NCBI GenBank assembly: GCA_910577685.1
Contig: CAJTOH010000002.1
Coordinates: 1 to 64,000, forward strand
From: an uncultured Dorea sp.
GTDB taxonomy: Bacteria; Bacillota; Clostridia; Lachnospirales; Lachnospiraceae
Direction of reading: 5' to 3'
DNA length: 64,000 nt
Part shown: positions 35,204 to 44,334 of the stretch, piece by piece
Position numbering within the stretch: the first letter of the stretch is position 1
Layout of the letters: every line of letters begins with the position of its first letter
Program-made: the position numbers and the translations under genes
The notes under the pieces: generated by a model
Told to the model about the DNA's origin: nothing
Seen by the model: only the letters and a program-made list of their open reading frames with translations
The model's database searches: none

Positions 35204-35875
35204 CTACTCGACTGTCAAAGTAAAGATACACGGCTCAGATGCGTTTCCATCACTATCTGTTACATAATAACGAATTTCATAAGAGCCCGGAGTTCTCACA
35301 TCATAGGTTCCGTCCGTATGAATATGTTGATATAATGTATTCTTATCATCTTTATCATCCACTGCGTCACGCACAACGCTCAGCGGATCAAACGCCTCGC
35401 CTGCCTTAATTGTCATCTGATCAGTGGTGAGCGCCATAATCGGAACCGGTCCGTCCGCTTCCAAAGGAGTCTGATCCTCCGGCGATACTCCCTCGCCTTC
35501 TACCTCTCCCGCCGTCTCTTCCGCCTGCTGTTCTTCCTGTACCGCAGCTGCGCTCTTATAGGTCACTCTTCTTCTGGCTGTCCCAATATTCTTAGATTCA
35601 TCCATAACACCATAATAAACAATGGCGGAATCCTCGCTTGTAAGCACAATCTTACTTACAAATACCTGACCGGACAAGTCGCCGTCCGCCTTATCAATCG
35701 CTGATACGCCTTCCATCAAGGCATCATGACCGTCGCCCTCCGTATAGGTAATGTCTCTTTCTTCAATCTTAATCTCCGGCGGCGTATTGTCCTGCCGAAG
35801 ATAGATAAATGCCGCAATCACTGTCAAAACCGCACATGCTGCGGCCATCACAAGCGCTAATCCCCGATGCTTCAT
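35204..35875 (-). CDS. Membrane-anchored protein with bacterial Ig-like (HYR/DUF5011-type) repeats
   Basis: 223 aa with one N-terminal membrane anchor (ALVMAAACAVLTVIAAFIYL) and two beta-rich modules of the DUF5011 type. The first is at residues 28-108 (NTPPEIKIEERDITYTEGD...IDKADGDLSG) and the second at 145-222 (DQMTIKAGEAFDPLS...PGSYEIRYYVTDSDGN). They are joined by an acidic Glu-rich linker. It faces the outside of the membrane. Genes of this kind are common between cpsD and the LCP gene in Clostridia; a role in positioning capsule machinery is a guess. Confidence 0.75.
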   Translation of the reverse strand: MKHRGLALVMAAACAVLTVIAAFIYLRQDNTPPEIKIEERDITYTEGDGHDALMEGVSAIDKADGDLSGQVFVSKIVLTSEDSAIVYYGVMDESKNIGTARRRVTYKSAAAVQEEQQAEETAGEVEGEGVSPEDQTPLEADGPVPIMALTTDQMTIKAGEAFDPLSVVRDAVDDKDDKNTLYQHIHTDGTYDVRTPGSYEIRYYVTDSDGNASEPCIFTLTVE

Positions 35876-35887
35876 CTCTCAAACCCT

Positions 35888-36601
35888 CTATTCATCATCA
35901 TCATCTTTCTTGTAATATTCTCCGTAATATGCCCCGTAGTACTTACCGTAATATTTACCGTAATACTTATTCTGTTTCATGTTGACCTTATTAAGCACTA
36001 CTCCTAAAATCGGGCAGCCGGATTTCTCTAACTGGTCTTTTACACCTCTCGCGAATTTGTAACTGATCGTATTCGCCGCAATTACCAGAATCGACGCATC
36101 ACAAAACTTAGCGATAATCGCACTGTCAATAACGCTTCCGACCGGCGGGGCGTCAATAATCACATAGTCATACGCCTTCTTCGCACCCTCGATAAAAGCT
36201 TCAAACCGCCGGTTTCCCAACAGCTCAGCCGGATTCGGAGGAACAACTCCCGCCAGCACACAAAAAAGGCCGTTTGCCTGTGTCTTGGCAATCACGTCTT
36301 TTGCATCAGCCTGTCCGGACAAGAAATGGCTGAGTCCTTTTATCTGTCCCTTTATCTGATGCCGTCCTACCAATACCGACTTTCTTAAGTCCGCATCAAC
36401 AAAAAGCACATTTTTATCCCCCTCCGCAAGCGACATGGCGAGAGACAGCGACACCGTACTCTTTCCTTCATTCGGTGTACAGGATGAGAATACGATTACC
36501 TTCTTATCTGCGCCGGAAAATTCTACGTTCGTTCGGAGAGTTTTGTATGCTTCATTACTTCGATAGTCTTTTTCAACATTTTTCAAAATTACTTCCTGCA
36601 T
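35888..36601 (-). CDS. cpsD: CpsD/CapB-type tyrosine autokinase
   Basis: A 237-aa bacterial tyrosine kinase that controls polymer length together with the membrane adaptor. It has Walker A SCTPNEGKSTVS near residue 38, Walker A' VLFVDADLRKS near residue 68 and Walker B DYVIIDAPPVGS near residue 140. The C terminus is a run of Tyr-Tyr-Gly units (GKYYGKYYGAYYGEYY), the phosphorylated cluster. The repeat is also visible at DNA level as near-identical 12-base units. It lies 13 bases after cpsC. Confidence 0.95.
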   Translation of the reverse strand: MQEVILKNVEKDYRSNEAYKTLRTNVEFSGADKKVIVFSSCTPNEGKSTVSLSLAMSLAEGDKNVLFVDADLRKSVLVGRHQIKGQIKGLSHFLSGQADAKDVIAKTQANGLFCVLAGVVPPNPAELLGNRRFEAFIEGAKKAYDYVIIDAPPVGSVIDSAIIAKFCDASILVIAANTISYKFARGVKDQLEKSGCPILGVVLNKVNMKQNKYYGKYYGKYYGAYYGEYYKKDDDDE

Positions 36602-36614
36602 CTTTTTCTCTCCC

Positions 36615-37400
36615 TTATTTCTTCTTCATATTCCGCATGAGCTTCTTCGCGGTCTTTCCTCTTACTTTCTTAGACTTCTTCGCCTTCTCTGTTCCTTCCT
36701 GCAGCGGAATGGATGTAAGCACATTCAGTCCCAGATATTGTTCTATATCATCCGGTGTCTTCACAGTGTCATCCAAAACAAAGATCAACACAATGATACC
36801 AATTGAAATGATCAGTCCAAGAATACCGCCGATCATCACGTTCTTCATCACGCTGGGTGATGAAGGAGCCGTAGCAAGGTTACCTTCCTGTACCGTATTA
36901 ACCGCTTCTGCATCCATAATCTCCGTAATCTGAATACCTACCGCTTCTCTTACTGCGTCGGCGATATTCTTCGCGACTCTCGGATCTTCATTCCTAACGC
37001 TGATATTCAGGACACGGGTATCGGTCTCAGTCTCTACGCTGATCATGTCAGCAAGTTTTTCTACTTCCATGTCAAGGTTCAGTACCGAAATCACCTGCTC
37101 CAATACCGGCCGGCTCTTAATCAGAACCATATAGTCCTTCGTGAGCTGCGTACCTGTCTGCAGGTCGCTGTAGGTAACGCTTGAATTACTATCCTGCTTC
37201 GTCAATACATACATCTGTGTTGTCGATGTATAGAGAGGCGTAATGAAAAGCTTCGTTCCCACAAACGCCACTAGCGCCATCAGAATTCCCGACAGCAGTA
37301 TGATATGAGCCTCAGACCACAGCACCATAAACAACTCGGTTAGGTCTATTGTGATCTCGTCATTATCAAATTCCGGATTCGTCATCTTATCGTAACTCAT
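36615..37400 (-). CDS. cpsC: Capsule chain-length determinant / kinase adaptor (Wzz family)
   Basis: 261 aa with the typical two membrane helices (near residues 32-55 and 175-198) bracketing an extracytoplasmic domain, and the Wzz motif ITIDLTELFMVLW before the first helix. A Pro-rich stretch ATAPSSPSVMKN precedes the second helix. The cytoplasmic C terminus is very basic (KKSKKVRGKTAKKL). It activates CpsD and regulates chain length. It overlaps cpsB by 14 bases. Confidence 0.93.
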   Translation of the reverse strand: MSYDKMTNPEFDNDEITIDLTELFMVLWSEAHIILLSGILMALVAFVGTKLFITPLYTSTTQMYVLTKQDSNSSVTYSDLQTGTQLTKDYMVLIKSRPVLEQVISVLNLDMEVEKLADMISVETETDTRVLNISVRNEDPRVAKNIADAVREAVGIQITEIMDAEAVNTVQEGNLATAPSSPSVMKNVMIGGILGLIISIGIIVLIFVLDDTVKTPDDIEQYLGLNVLTSIPLQEGTEKAKKSKKVRGKTAKKLMRNMKKK

Positions 37401-38124
37401 TCTTCTGTAACTTCTTCAGCATAATCTTCGCATTGCTAAAGAATATCCTCCTCATATATTCTTCACCGTATTTTTTCCTTACATAGCTTGCCGCTTTCTT
37501 CATCCTTGGAGCACGGTGTCTGCTGCTGTGCGCATCTGTTCCCACACAGAAAAGCAGTTCTGAATCCATCAGATACTTTACAAACTTCTTGACTTCTCTT
37601 CCATTCTCACCGATTATGCTGTCCGCATTCACCTGCAGATGAACTCCCATCTCCCATAACTGTTCTGCCAGCTCTGAATCTTTCACAATACAGTTATATC
37701 TCTCAACATGTGCGAGAATTACTTCGTAACCGCTAAGCTGAAGCTGCTGAAGACTCTGCCGTATATAAGCATATGTGTCGGAAGGTGAAAATTCCACAAG
37801 CACATAGTCTCTGCCGTTCATAGTCAAGATCCTCTTGTCTTGCAGCTTATCAACTACGTCCTGTCCAAAGAAAATCTCTGTCCCCAGATAGATGCGGAAA
37901 TGCTCGTCTATCTCATGAGCCGCATCTCTTAACAGCTTTGCCTGCCTTCGTAACACTTTTGGATTCTCTTTGCCACGCCTTGGATGATGATGCGGAGTAG
38001 CAATAATACAGCGTATTCCTTCCTCATATGCGATTCTTAACATTTGTTTCGTCTCGTCGATATCTTTCGCGCCGTCGTCTACTCCCGGCAATATATGACA
38101 ATGCATGTCTATATAGCCTTCCAT
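37387..38124 (-). CDS. cpsB: CpsB/CapC-type PHP-family protein-tyrosine phosphatase
   Basis: Metal-dependent phosphatase that dephosphorylates CpsD. The 245-aa protein starts at the ATG at 38124 (MEGYIDMHCH) with AAAGGTG upstream; a longer frame to 38190 would run through the promoter and is rejected. PHP motifs are visible: DMHCHILPGVDDG near residue 6, TPHHHPRRG near 44, and GTDAHSSRHRAP near 195. It is the first gene of the capsule operon. Confidence 0.94.
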   Translation of the reverse strand: MEGYIDMHCHILPGVDDGAKDIDETKQMLRIAYEEGIRCIIATPHHHPRRGKENPKVLRRQAKLLRDAAHEIDEHFRIYLGTEIFFGQDVVDKLQDKRILTMNGRDYVLVEFSPSDTYAYIRQSLQQLQLSGYEVILAHVERYNCIVKDSELAEQLWEMGVHLQVNADSIIGENGREVKKFVKYLMDSELLFCVGTDAHSSRHRAPRMKKAASYVRKKYGEEYMRRIFFSNAKIMLKKLQKNELR

Positions 38125-38161
38125 ATCTTCACACCTTTCTTGTTCACATGGCCTGTATTTA

Positions 38162-38190
38162 ATAATACCCTCTCCATGGGGTTTTGTCAA
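38162..38190 (-). promoter_or_regulatory. Promoter of the capsule operon
   Basis: Minus strand TTGACA (38185-38190), 17-base spacer, TATTAT (38162-38167), about 37 bases upstream of the cpsB ATG. It is a near-consensus sigma-A promoter with a short leader. I see no inverted repeats flanking it that would mark an invertible promoter. The rest of 38191-38502 holds no gene I can support. Confidence 0.85.
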
Positions 38191-38502
38191 CAGATTTGCG
38201 CTAATGCAGATACCTTGAGTCCTGCCATTTTTTTGTTATAAAATCAACAATTTCCAATCTGTTGTACATCCGGCATGCCGGCCGTATCTCGCACAGTCGG
38301 AACACCTGTGAATTCCCCCAAGATTTGGCAATAACTTTTGCAAGGATATTGGAACTTCAGACGGTGATGTCTGCCGCTCCGGGCAAGATACCAATTACTT
38401 CCTATTATATAGTATCCGAATTCTTTACCCGCTTCATTCCATATATCTGAAAATACTTTTATATATAGAATGAAGCGCAAATTTTCATGATCTTTTCTAT
38501 TC

Positions 38503-39066
38503 TTATAACCCCAGAATATCTGCAATGGCACCCATTTCCTCGAGCGCCACGTCGATCAGGTCGTCTAAACTCAGGCCGGTAAATTCAATAGACTCCATAT
38601 AATCCCGATTAGCTCCCGCCGCAAAGCGCAGCTCATTGAACCGCTTCATAACTGACTTATGCTTGACACTGGCAATCTTCTTGTCCGGATAGATCTGTGC
38701 CACAGCTTTTACGAATCCACTCATAGGGTCTGCAGCCAGAATTGCATACTGCAAATTTGTCTTGGCCTTCACACCGCACTTCGGATTATGTGAACAGATC
38801 GCATCAAACAGTACCTTGTCATCAACTCCCTCTTTTTTCAAAATCTCCACAGAAGTCGGACCATGCACTCCCATATCATGCTGCCAGTCACATTGTTCCT
38901 CATCTAAGTCATGAAGTAATCCGACGATTCCCCAATATTCAACCTCCTCCGGTGCAAGACGCTTCGCAAGTCCCTTCATAATCGCTTCCACCGCATAAGA
39001 ATGTGTAATATAGTTGTCCCCCTCCATGTATCTCATCAAGATATCATGTGCCTGCTCTCTGTTCAT
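38503..39066 (-). CDS. HD-domain phosphohydrolase-like protein
   Basis: 187 aa from ATG at 39066, which has AAGGAGG seven bases upstream (better than the frame start at 39111). The HD motif GLLHDLDEE is near residue 70, with an upstream His (THSYAVEAIM) and downstream CSHNPK and AADPMSG, fitting the short HDIG-type hydrolases found across Clostridia. Substrate unknown; such proteins usually act on nucleotides. It is transcribed toward the capsule operon, and its stop is about 310 bases upstream of the capsule promoter. Confidence 0.8.
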   Translation of the reverse strand: MNREQAHDILMRYMEGDNYITHSYAVEAIMKGLAKRLAPEEVEYWGIVGLLHDLDEEQCDWQHDMGVHGPTSVEILKKEGVDDKVLFDAICSHNPKCGVKAKTNLQYAILAADPMSGFVKAVAQIYPDKKIASVKHKSVMKRFNELRFAAGANRDYMESIEFTGLSLDDLIDVALEEMGAIADILGL

Positions 39067-39195
39067 CGCAGCTCCTCCTTCATCTGATTCGTTTTTATCT
39101 GTATGTGCCATTGTTTATAAGTCTTTCGTTCAAAATTATAATCTCTTTATAACCAAAGGTCAAGCTATAATATTATAATCTTTACCTATCTTTAG

Positions 39196-39453
39196 CTATG
39201 CGGCCTTTCTTCCATATAATCGTCCTAACATCTGTGCTTCTCTGACGTCAATTTTCCGAAAAATAGAGTAATAGTCTATCTCATTTACCTTCTCCATCGC
39301 AACTCCTACCTTATGCAAAATCAGCACAAGATACCCTGTCATAATATCGTCTATGCGGCCGCTTTCTGCAATCGCACAGAGCTCTTCATTAGACTTCTCA
39401 TACATATTGACCAATAATCCTACATATTCATTTTCCGTCTTTCTTCGATTCAT
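39196..39453 (-). CDS. Small hypothetical protein
   Basis: 85 aa, mostly helical, not recognised. It has no membrane segment. AGGAG lies nine bases before the ATG at 39453. It precedes the HD-domain gene by 129 bases on the same strand. The alternation of charged and hydrophobic residues (MYEKSNEELCAIAESG) suggests a small soluble helical bundle. Confidence 0.55.
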   Translation of the reverse strand: MNRRKTENEYVGLLVNMYEKSNEELCAIAESGRIDDIMTGYLVLILHKVGVAMEKVNEIDYYSIFRKIDVREAQMLGRLYGRKAA

Positions 39454-39795
39454 CTTATATCACTCCTATACAAAAAGACACTCTGCCGCTTCCCCCATAT
39501 ATAATTATACGGCTTCCTCACACTGGCGGGACGCTGGCAAAATTAATGATTACACTTGAAAATATTGTCCGAATTGGACTGATTATCCTTGAAATAAACA
39601 GAAAGTCTATATAGTAAAACATCCACAATTCAACTGATTTCCTCACAAATACATTTTAGCAGATCTTCTCCCTAAAATACAAGCTTTTGACACAAAAAAT
39701 TACAACAATTTTTCGACATTATCCGACATCTTTTTTATTCTCGTCATATTTTTTGTAAGAAATCCTTCTGTCTGCAAGCCGCTTGCCTATCATAT

Positions 39796-39903
39796 ATGAA
39801 AGGGCTGCCGCATTAAGCACAAATTCCGCAAGATATGGCATTTTCCGGAAACTGAATTTCCCCATATCTTGTAATTGTTTTGCTTATTGCAGCAGCCCCT
39901 TCA
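39796..39903. repeat. Long imperfect hairpin, 108 bases
   Basis: Arms of about 45 bases pair with roughly three quarters identity. The outer part is ATGAAAGGGCTGC / GCAGCCCCTTCAT, the middle AAGCA / TGCTT, and the inner CAAGATATGG / CCATATCTTG, with a loop of about 22 bases. It lies in a 540-base gap with no gene, about 90 bases beyond the M24 peptidase stop. It is too long for an ordinary terminator; a MITE/REP-like element or a structured RNA are the options. Confidence 0.65.
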
Positions 39904-39993
39904 TACAATATCCTTTATTAATGATCCCGCTTCTGCCAGGAGTCCCGCCTCTTAAAACACAAGCCCCATAAACAGAAGCTTTTATCGCGGTCT

Positions 39994-41091
39994 TTACTCC
40001 TCCGGCACTATGATCAGATCCTTCGTATAGTGGTTCAATACCTCGCATCCGTCTTCCGTAATAATTACAAGGTCCTCAATACGCACTCCGATTCCCTCGT
40101 CTGCAAGATAGATTCCCGGCTCCACCGAGAAACACTGTCCAACTTGAATAATATCCTCATTTACAGAAGACACATCCCCGAACTCATGATCCTCCAGACC
40201 GATCGAATGTCCGGTCCTGTGCGTGAAATACTGTCCGTATCCCTTCTCTTCAATATAATTCCTTGCCGCAAGGTCTACGTCGCACATTCTGTTACCCGGC
40301 TTTGCAGCCTCGATTCCGCGCCTGTTCGCCTCTACAACAATGTCATAGATCTCTTTTGCCCTGTCGGACACTTCTCCGATAAATACGGTTCTCGTCATAT
40401 CGGAAGCATAATTATCCTTGAAGGCTCCGATATCGAGGATAACACAGTCTCCGCGTTTCCCCCTGGAATCATCCGTCACATGATGGGGATCTGCCGCGCC
40501 CTTCGCATAGGCCGTGATCGGATCAAAGGATACGTCCTCGCATCCAAGCTCCTTGTAAATCTCACGGATCTTGGCATTGAGTTCTTTCTCTGTCAGCCCC
40601 TTAGATACCCATGGGATCAGCTTTTCCATAGCGATATCATTGAGCCTTGAGGACTCGCGCATCAGCTCTTTCTCCTTCTCGTCCTTCACCATACGGATGT
40701 AGTCGATAATCGGAGATCCATTCACGAACTTGCTGCCTCCGCCTAATTCCTGCAGACGAAGAAGGAACCTTGCCGGCCAGGTCTTGTCGATTCCCATCAC
40801 CTTGTCCTTCTCCACGAATCTGCTTAAAATCTCCACACCGTCCTCAATGTCATCATACCATACCAGCTCTACCCCGAGATCCTTCTCCTGCGGAAATAAC
40901 TTGTTGATCACCATCTTATGATTGCCATTGACATTCAGATATAACGCCAAAAGCCTTTCGCCCGGAGCAATCCACTTGCCCGTAAGATAGAAGATTGCTA
41001 CCGGATCTGAAATGATCATCTGCGGTATCTCATGCTCTTCCATTGATTTTAATACTCTTGCCACCTTATTCTGATCCATTGTTTTATCCAA
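39994..41091 (-). CDS. M24-family metallopeptidase (Xaa-Pro aminopeptidase-like)
   Basis: 365 aa. An N-terminal creatinase-like domain (residues 1-130) is followed by the pita-bread catalytic domain. Metal ligands are visible as ILDIGAFKDNYASDMTRT (two Asp, near residue 220), the GHSIGLEDHE His (near 293) and FSVEPGIY Glu (near 325), with the last Glu in VRIEDLV. It removes the N-terminal residue before proline in peptides, or a related substrate. It has its own promoter at 41118-41146. Confidence 0.9.
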   Translation of the reverse strand: MDKTMDQNKVARVLKSMEEHEIPQMIISDPVAIFYLTGKWIAPGERLLALYLNVNGNHKMVINKLFPQEKDLGVELVWYDDIEDGVEILSRFVEKDKVMGIDKTWPARFLLRLQELGGGSKFVNGSPIIDYIRMVKDEKEKELMRESSRLNDIAMEKLIPWVSKGLTEKELNAKIREIYKELGCEDVSFDPITAYAKGAADPHHVTDDSRGKRGDCVILDIGAFKDNYASDMTRTVFIGEVSDRAKEIYDIVVEANRRGIEAAKPGNRMCDVDLAARNYIEEKGYGQYFTHRTGHSIGLEDHEFGDVSSVNEDIIQVGQCFSVEPGIYLADEGIGVRIEDLVIITEDGCEVLNHYTKDLIIVPEE

Positions 41092-41117
41092 CCTTTCGTC
41101 GATTTATTAGTATTTTC

Positions 41118-41146
41118 ATTATAGTATTTCCGCTACGAAAAGTCAA
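41118..41146 (-). promoter_or_regulatory. Promoter of the M24 peptidase gene
   Basis: Minus strand TTGACT (41141-41146), 17-base spacer, TATAAT (41118-41123), 27 bases upstream of the ATG. Near-perfect sigma-A promoter. Confidence 0.85.
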
Positions 41147-41284
41147 TTCATTACGTCTGTCATTGTCCGGATTTTATAGCAGTGTTACTGTTCTCTCCTG
41201 ACCAGCAACACGCTTCGTGATGCACAGAAATCGCAAAAAAATGTGATTCATCGACTGCTAACCGCGCAGCTGCCGGCTGAACTG

Positions 41285-41452
41285 TTACCGGATTTTATCC
41301 CGGCACGCTCCGCCGCAGCCGCTGCAGTCACATCCACAGCAGCCTCCCGATTTCTTCTTTTTCCATATATTCCTTACCGCCAACGCCGCGATCGCCAGAA
41401 CAACTGCTCCCACGGCCGACGTAGATACAATACTGCTTGCCGCCAACGCCAT
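41285..41452 (-). CDS. FeoB-associated Cys-rich membrane protein
   Basis: A 55-aa protein. One membrane helix (residues 5-28, rich in Ala/Val) is followed by KKKKSGGCCGCDCSGCGGAC, a Cys/Gly-rich tail. This is the pattern of the small proteins that follow feoB in Clostridia, probably helping ferrous iron transport or its delivery. AAGGGG lies before the ATG. It is 141 bases downstream of feoB on the same strand. Confidence 0.85.
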   Translation of the reverse strand: MALAASSIVSTSAVGAVVLAIAALAVRNIWKKKKSGGCCGCDCSGCGGACRDKIR

Positions 41453-41477
41453 ATATTCCCCTTCTTTCCATAATATT

Positions 41478-41612
41478 CCTAACCAGTCAGAGCATACCCC
41501 ATGATCTGCCTCGCCTCTTTCTATACTTTCTCACCTCTGTTCACAACATACCTAACCAGTCAGAGCACACCTCATGATCTGCCTCGCCTCTTTCTATGCT
41601 TTCGCACCTCCG
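41478..41612. repeat. Direct repeat that duplicates the 3' end of feoB
   Basis: Two 62-base copies (41478-41539 and 41551-41612), about 90% alike, with a 73-base period. The second copy contains the last codons and stop of feoB (GGTGCGAAAGCATAG); the first carries the same sequence with a few changes (GGTGAGAAAGTATAG). It is a local tandem duplication of the feoB tail and following spacer. Confidence 0.85.
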
Positions 41613-43741
41613 ACCACTACTCCGGACAGATCCATTCCCGCCGCTTCCCTATGCCGGCGAAACAGCAGATATAAGAATCCGGCCAACACAGCGGCCGCGG
41701 CAGCCGTTGCAGCTTTGAATTCGCCGCCGGCAAAGAATGTTCCGAACTGATAGACGCACAGAGCAACTCCATAGGCAAATATACACTGATATCCAATAGC
41801 AAACCAAGTCCATTTAGCGTTATTCATTTCCCGCTTAATTGCGCCGATCGCCGCAAAGCACGGTGCGCACAGCAGGTTGAATACCAAGAAAGAATACGCC
41901 GCAAGCCCCGTCATACTCGCCGCAAGGGTTCCCCAGATCTCGCTGCCATCCTCCGCCACTTCCGCAAAACCAAAAAGAATACCAAAAGTCCCTACTACAT
42001 TCTCCTTAGCCACAAGCCCCGTGACTGCCGCGACTGCCGCCCGCCAGTCTCCCCATCCCAGAGGAATGAAGATCCATGCGAACATTCTTCCGATACCGGC
42101 CAGAAATCCGTCGCTCAAATCTTCCACCATATTAAAACGCCCGTCTACAATTCCAAAATTCGATGTAAACCAGATAAAAATAGTCGACAGGAGAATCACC
42201 GAACCAGCCTTTTTAACAAAAGACCAGCCCCTCTCCCACATACTCCAAAGCACATTTCCCACAGTAGGCATATGGTACGCCGGAAGTTCCATAACAAACG
42301 GAGCCGGATCTCCGGCAAACAGCTTCGTCTTCTTCAGGATGATCCCCGAACAGATAACTGCTGCAATTCCCACAAAATACGCGCTTGGAGCCACCCAAGA
42401 CGCCCCGTCAAACAGCGCTCCCGCAATCAGTGCGATGATCGGAAGCTTCGCGCCGCATGGAATGAACGTGGTCGTTATGATCGTCATCTTCCGATCCCTG
42501 TCATTTTCAATCGTCCGGGACGCCATGATTCCCGGAACCCCGCATCCTGTGCCAATCAGCATAGGGATAAATGATTTACCGGACAATCCGAACTTACGGA
42601 AAATCCTGTCCATGATAAACGCAATTCTCGCCATATATCCGCACGCTTCCAAAAATGCAAGGAATAAAAACAGCACCAGCATCTGCGGTACAAATCCCAG
42701 TACCGCTCCGACTCCGGCTACGATGCCGTCCAGAATCAGCCCCTTAAGCCACTTTGCACAGTTAATGCTAACAAGGAATCCCTCAACAGCGGGCGGGATA
42801 ATCTCGCCAAACAGCACATCGTTCGTCCAATCAGTAGCAATGCTCCCCACCGTCGTAACTGAGACATAGTACATAAGCCACATCACAGCCGCAAAAAAAG
42901 GCAGTGCAAGCCATCGGTTTGTAACGATCTTATCAATCTTATCCGAGATTGTCAACTTCCTATTCTCCGCTTTTTTCAAGCATTTATCTATGACTGTCCC
43001 TATATACTGATAGCGCTCATTCGTAATAATACTCTCCGCGTCATCATCCATCTTTTCTTCCGCTCTGGCAATGATGTCCGTTACGTCCGGCGGCTCCGGC
43101 ATCTGTTCCCGAATCTTATAATCCCGCTCAAATAACTTCACGGCATAGAATCTCTTCTGTTCTTCCGGCGTCCCCGTCAGCTTCCTCTCAATTTCCGCAA
43201 GAAAGCCTTCCACTTCCGGAGCAAATTCATGAACCGGCGGGGAAGCGTTTTTATCCTGCGCCGCTCTTACGGCTCTGTCAGCCGCTTCCTTAATCCCTTC
43301 GCCTTTCAGCGCCGAAATAGAAACAACCTCGCATCCCAATTTCTCTGACAACTGTTCCGTGTCGATCCGGTCGCCGGATCTTTGCACCGCATCCATCATA
43401 TTAACCGCCATCACAACCGGAATTCCCAGCTCCATCAACTGCGTGCTCAGATAAAGATTCCGTTCCAGATTTGTACCGTCTACAATGTTCAAAATTGCAT
43501 CCGGCCGCTCCGTAATCAGATAATTTCTGGCAACTACTTCCTCTAATGAATATGGGGATAAGGAATAGATTCCCGGAAGATCTATGACAACAGCTTCTTT
43601 GTTGTCCTTTAATTTTCCTTCTTTCTTTTCTACAGTAACGCCCGGCCAGTTTCCGACAAACTGGTTCGAACCTGTGAGCGCGTTGAACAGCGTCGTTTTT
43701 CCGCTGTTCGGGTTTCCTGCAAGCGCAATTTTTACTCCCAT
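41594..43741 (-). CDS. feoB: Ferrous iron transporter FeoB
   Basis: A 715-aa membrane protein with an N-terminal G domain (ALAGNPNSGKTTLFNALTG near residue 6, DLPGIYSLSPYS near 54, NMMD near 120, SALKGEG near 145). A helical GDI-like linker and two Gate domains follow, with GTGCGVPGIMASRTI near residue 400. It imports Fe2+. AGGAGG precedes the ATG. It is the fourth gene of the fur-feoA-feoA-feoB order, followed by the Cys-rich helper. Confidence 0.97.
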   Translation of the reverse strand: MGVKIALAGNPNSGKTTLFNALTGSNQFVGNWPGVTVEKKEGKLKDNKEAVVIDLPGIYSLSPYSLEEVVARNYLITERPDAILNIVDGTNLERNLYLSTQLMELGIPVVMAVNMMDAVQRSGDRIDTEQLSEKLGCEVVSISALKGEGIKEAADRAVRAAQDKNASPPVHEFAPEVEGFLAEIERKLTGTPEEQKRFYAVKLFERDYKIREQMPEPPDVTDIIARAEEKMDDDAESIITNERYQYIGTVIDKCLKKAENRKLTISDKIDKIVTNRWLALPFFAAVMWLMYYVSVTTVGSIATDWTNDVLFGEIIPPAVEGFLVSINCAKWLKGLILDGIVAGVGAVLGFVPQMLVLFLFLAFLEACGYMARIAFIMDRIFRKFGLSGKSFIPMLIGTGCGVPGIMASRTIENDRDRKMTIITTTFIPCGAKLPIIALIAGALFDGASWVAPSAYFVGIAAVICSGIILKKTKLFAGDPAPFVMELPAYHMPTVGNVLWSMWERGWSFVKKAGSVILLSTIFIWFTSNFGIVDGRFNMVEDLSDGFLAGIGRMFAWIFIPLGWGDWRAAVAAVTGLVAKENVVGTFGILFGFAEVAEDGSEIWGTLAASMTGLAAYSFLVFNLLCAPCFAAIGAIKREMNNAKWTWFAIGYQCIFAYGVALCVYQFGTFFAGGEFKAATAAAAAVLAGFLYLLFRRHREAAGMDLSGVVVGGAKA

Positions 43742-43806
43742 TTTACCTGCCTCCTATCTATATGTTTTATCGTCTTTTCACATGCATATTTACTTTCCCG
43801 GCAATC

Positions 43807-44028
43807 TTATTTTACCTCTACCATCAAGGCATCTGCCTTGCGCAGCGACAGCTCGTACCCCCTAACGCTTATTTCCACCGGATCCCCCAGCGGCGCAGTC
43901 TTCCTGACGTAGACTTGCGTTCCTTTAGTGATGCCCATATCCATAATTCTCCGTTTGGCTGCTCCTTCTCCATGCAGCTTAACAACCACTGCGCTTTGAC
44001 CGCAGTTCACATCCTTCAACGTTTGCAT
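43807..44028 (-). CDS. feoA: FeoA-type SH3-like protein, copy 2
   Basis: 73 aa, beta-rich, typical of FeoA: MGITKGTQVYVRKTAPLGDPVEISVRGYELSLRKADA spans the conserved core (quoted here in part by function: the GDP-type turn and the RGYELSLRK end). It assists FeoB at the inner face of the membrane. It lies 65 bases before feoB and 82 bases after the first feoA. Closest to the classical FeoA of the two. Confidence 0.93.
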   Translation of the reverse strand: MQTLKDVNCGQSAVVVKLHGEGAAKRRIMDMGITKGTQVYVRKTAPLGDPVEISVRGYELSLRKADALMVEVK

Positions 44029-44110
44029 CTGCTTTCCTTTCTTATTTTACCTATTGACATTTCTTAGACGGACTTCCATGATCATGTACCTCAATCTGCC
44101 CGCGTTCTTC

Positions 44111-44320
44111 CTATACCATAATCTTGTTGGCAATTCCTTTACTGACCGCAACCCGGGAATCCTTCACCTGAACAATAAGCCCGCCGTTGCTGCCCGACAC
44201 AATCTTAACTTTCTCTCCTACGGTAAACCCAAGGCTTTCAAGGAATCTTTTGGACTCGTCTTTACCTCCAATCCGCTTGATTGCAGCGCCCTCTCCAAAA
44301 TTCAACATAGTAAGCGGCAT
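44111..44320 (-). CDS. feoA: FeoA-type SH3-like protein, copy 1
   Basis: 69 aa from the ATG at 44320 (MPLTMLNFGEG), seven bases after AGGAGG; the ATG one codon earlier is nearly as good. Core features are SLGFTVGEKVKIVS and KDSRVAVSKGIANKIMV, a FeoA fold. Many Clostridia have two FeoA-like genes before feoB. The ribosome-binding site overlaps the stop of the Fur-like gene, so it is coupled to it. Confidence 0.92.
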   Translation of the reverse strand: MPLTMLNFGEGAAIKRIGGKDESKRFLESLGFTVGEKVKIVSGSNGGLIVQVKDSRVAVSKGIANKIMV

Positions 44321-44334
44321 CATACTTCCTCCTT

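Noticed and set aside
38140..38240. An invertible promoter for the capsule operon
   Set aside because: The promoter is clear, but I found no inverted repeats flanking it, and the only recombinase is 32 kb away.
38244..38531. A 95-codon open frame upstream of the capsule promoter
   Set aside because: It runs into the 3' end of the HD-domain gene in another frame, has no ribosome-binding site and looks like chance.
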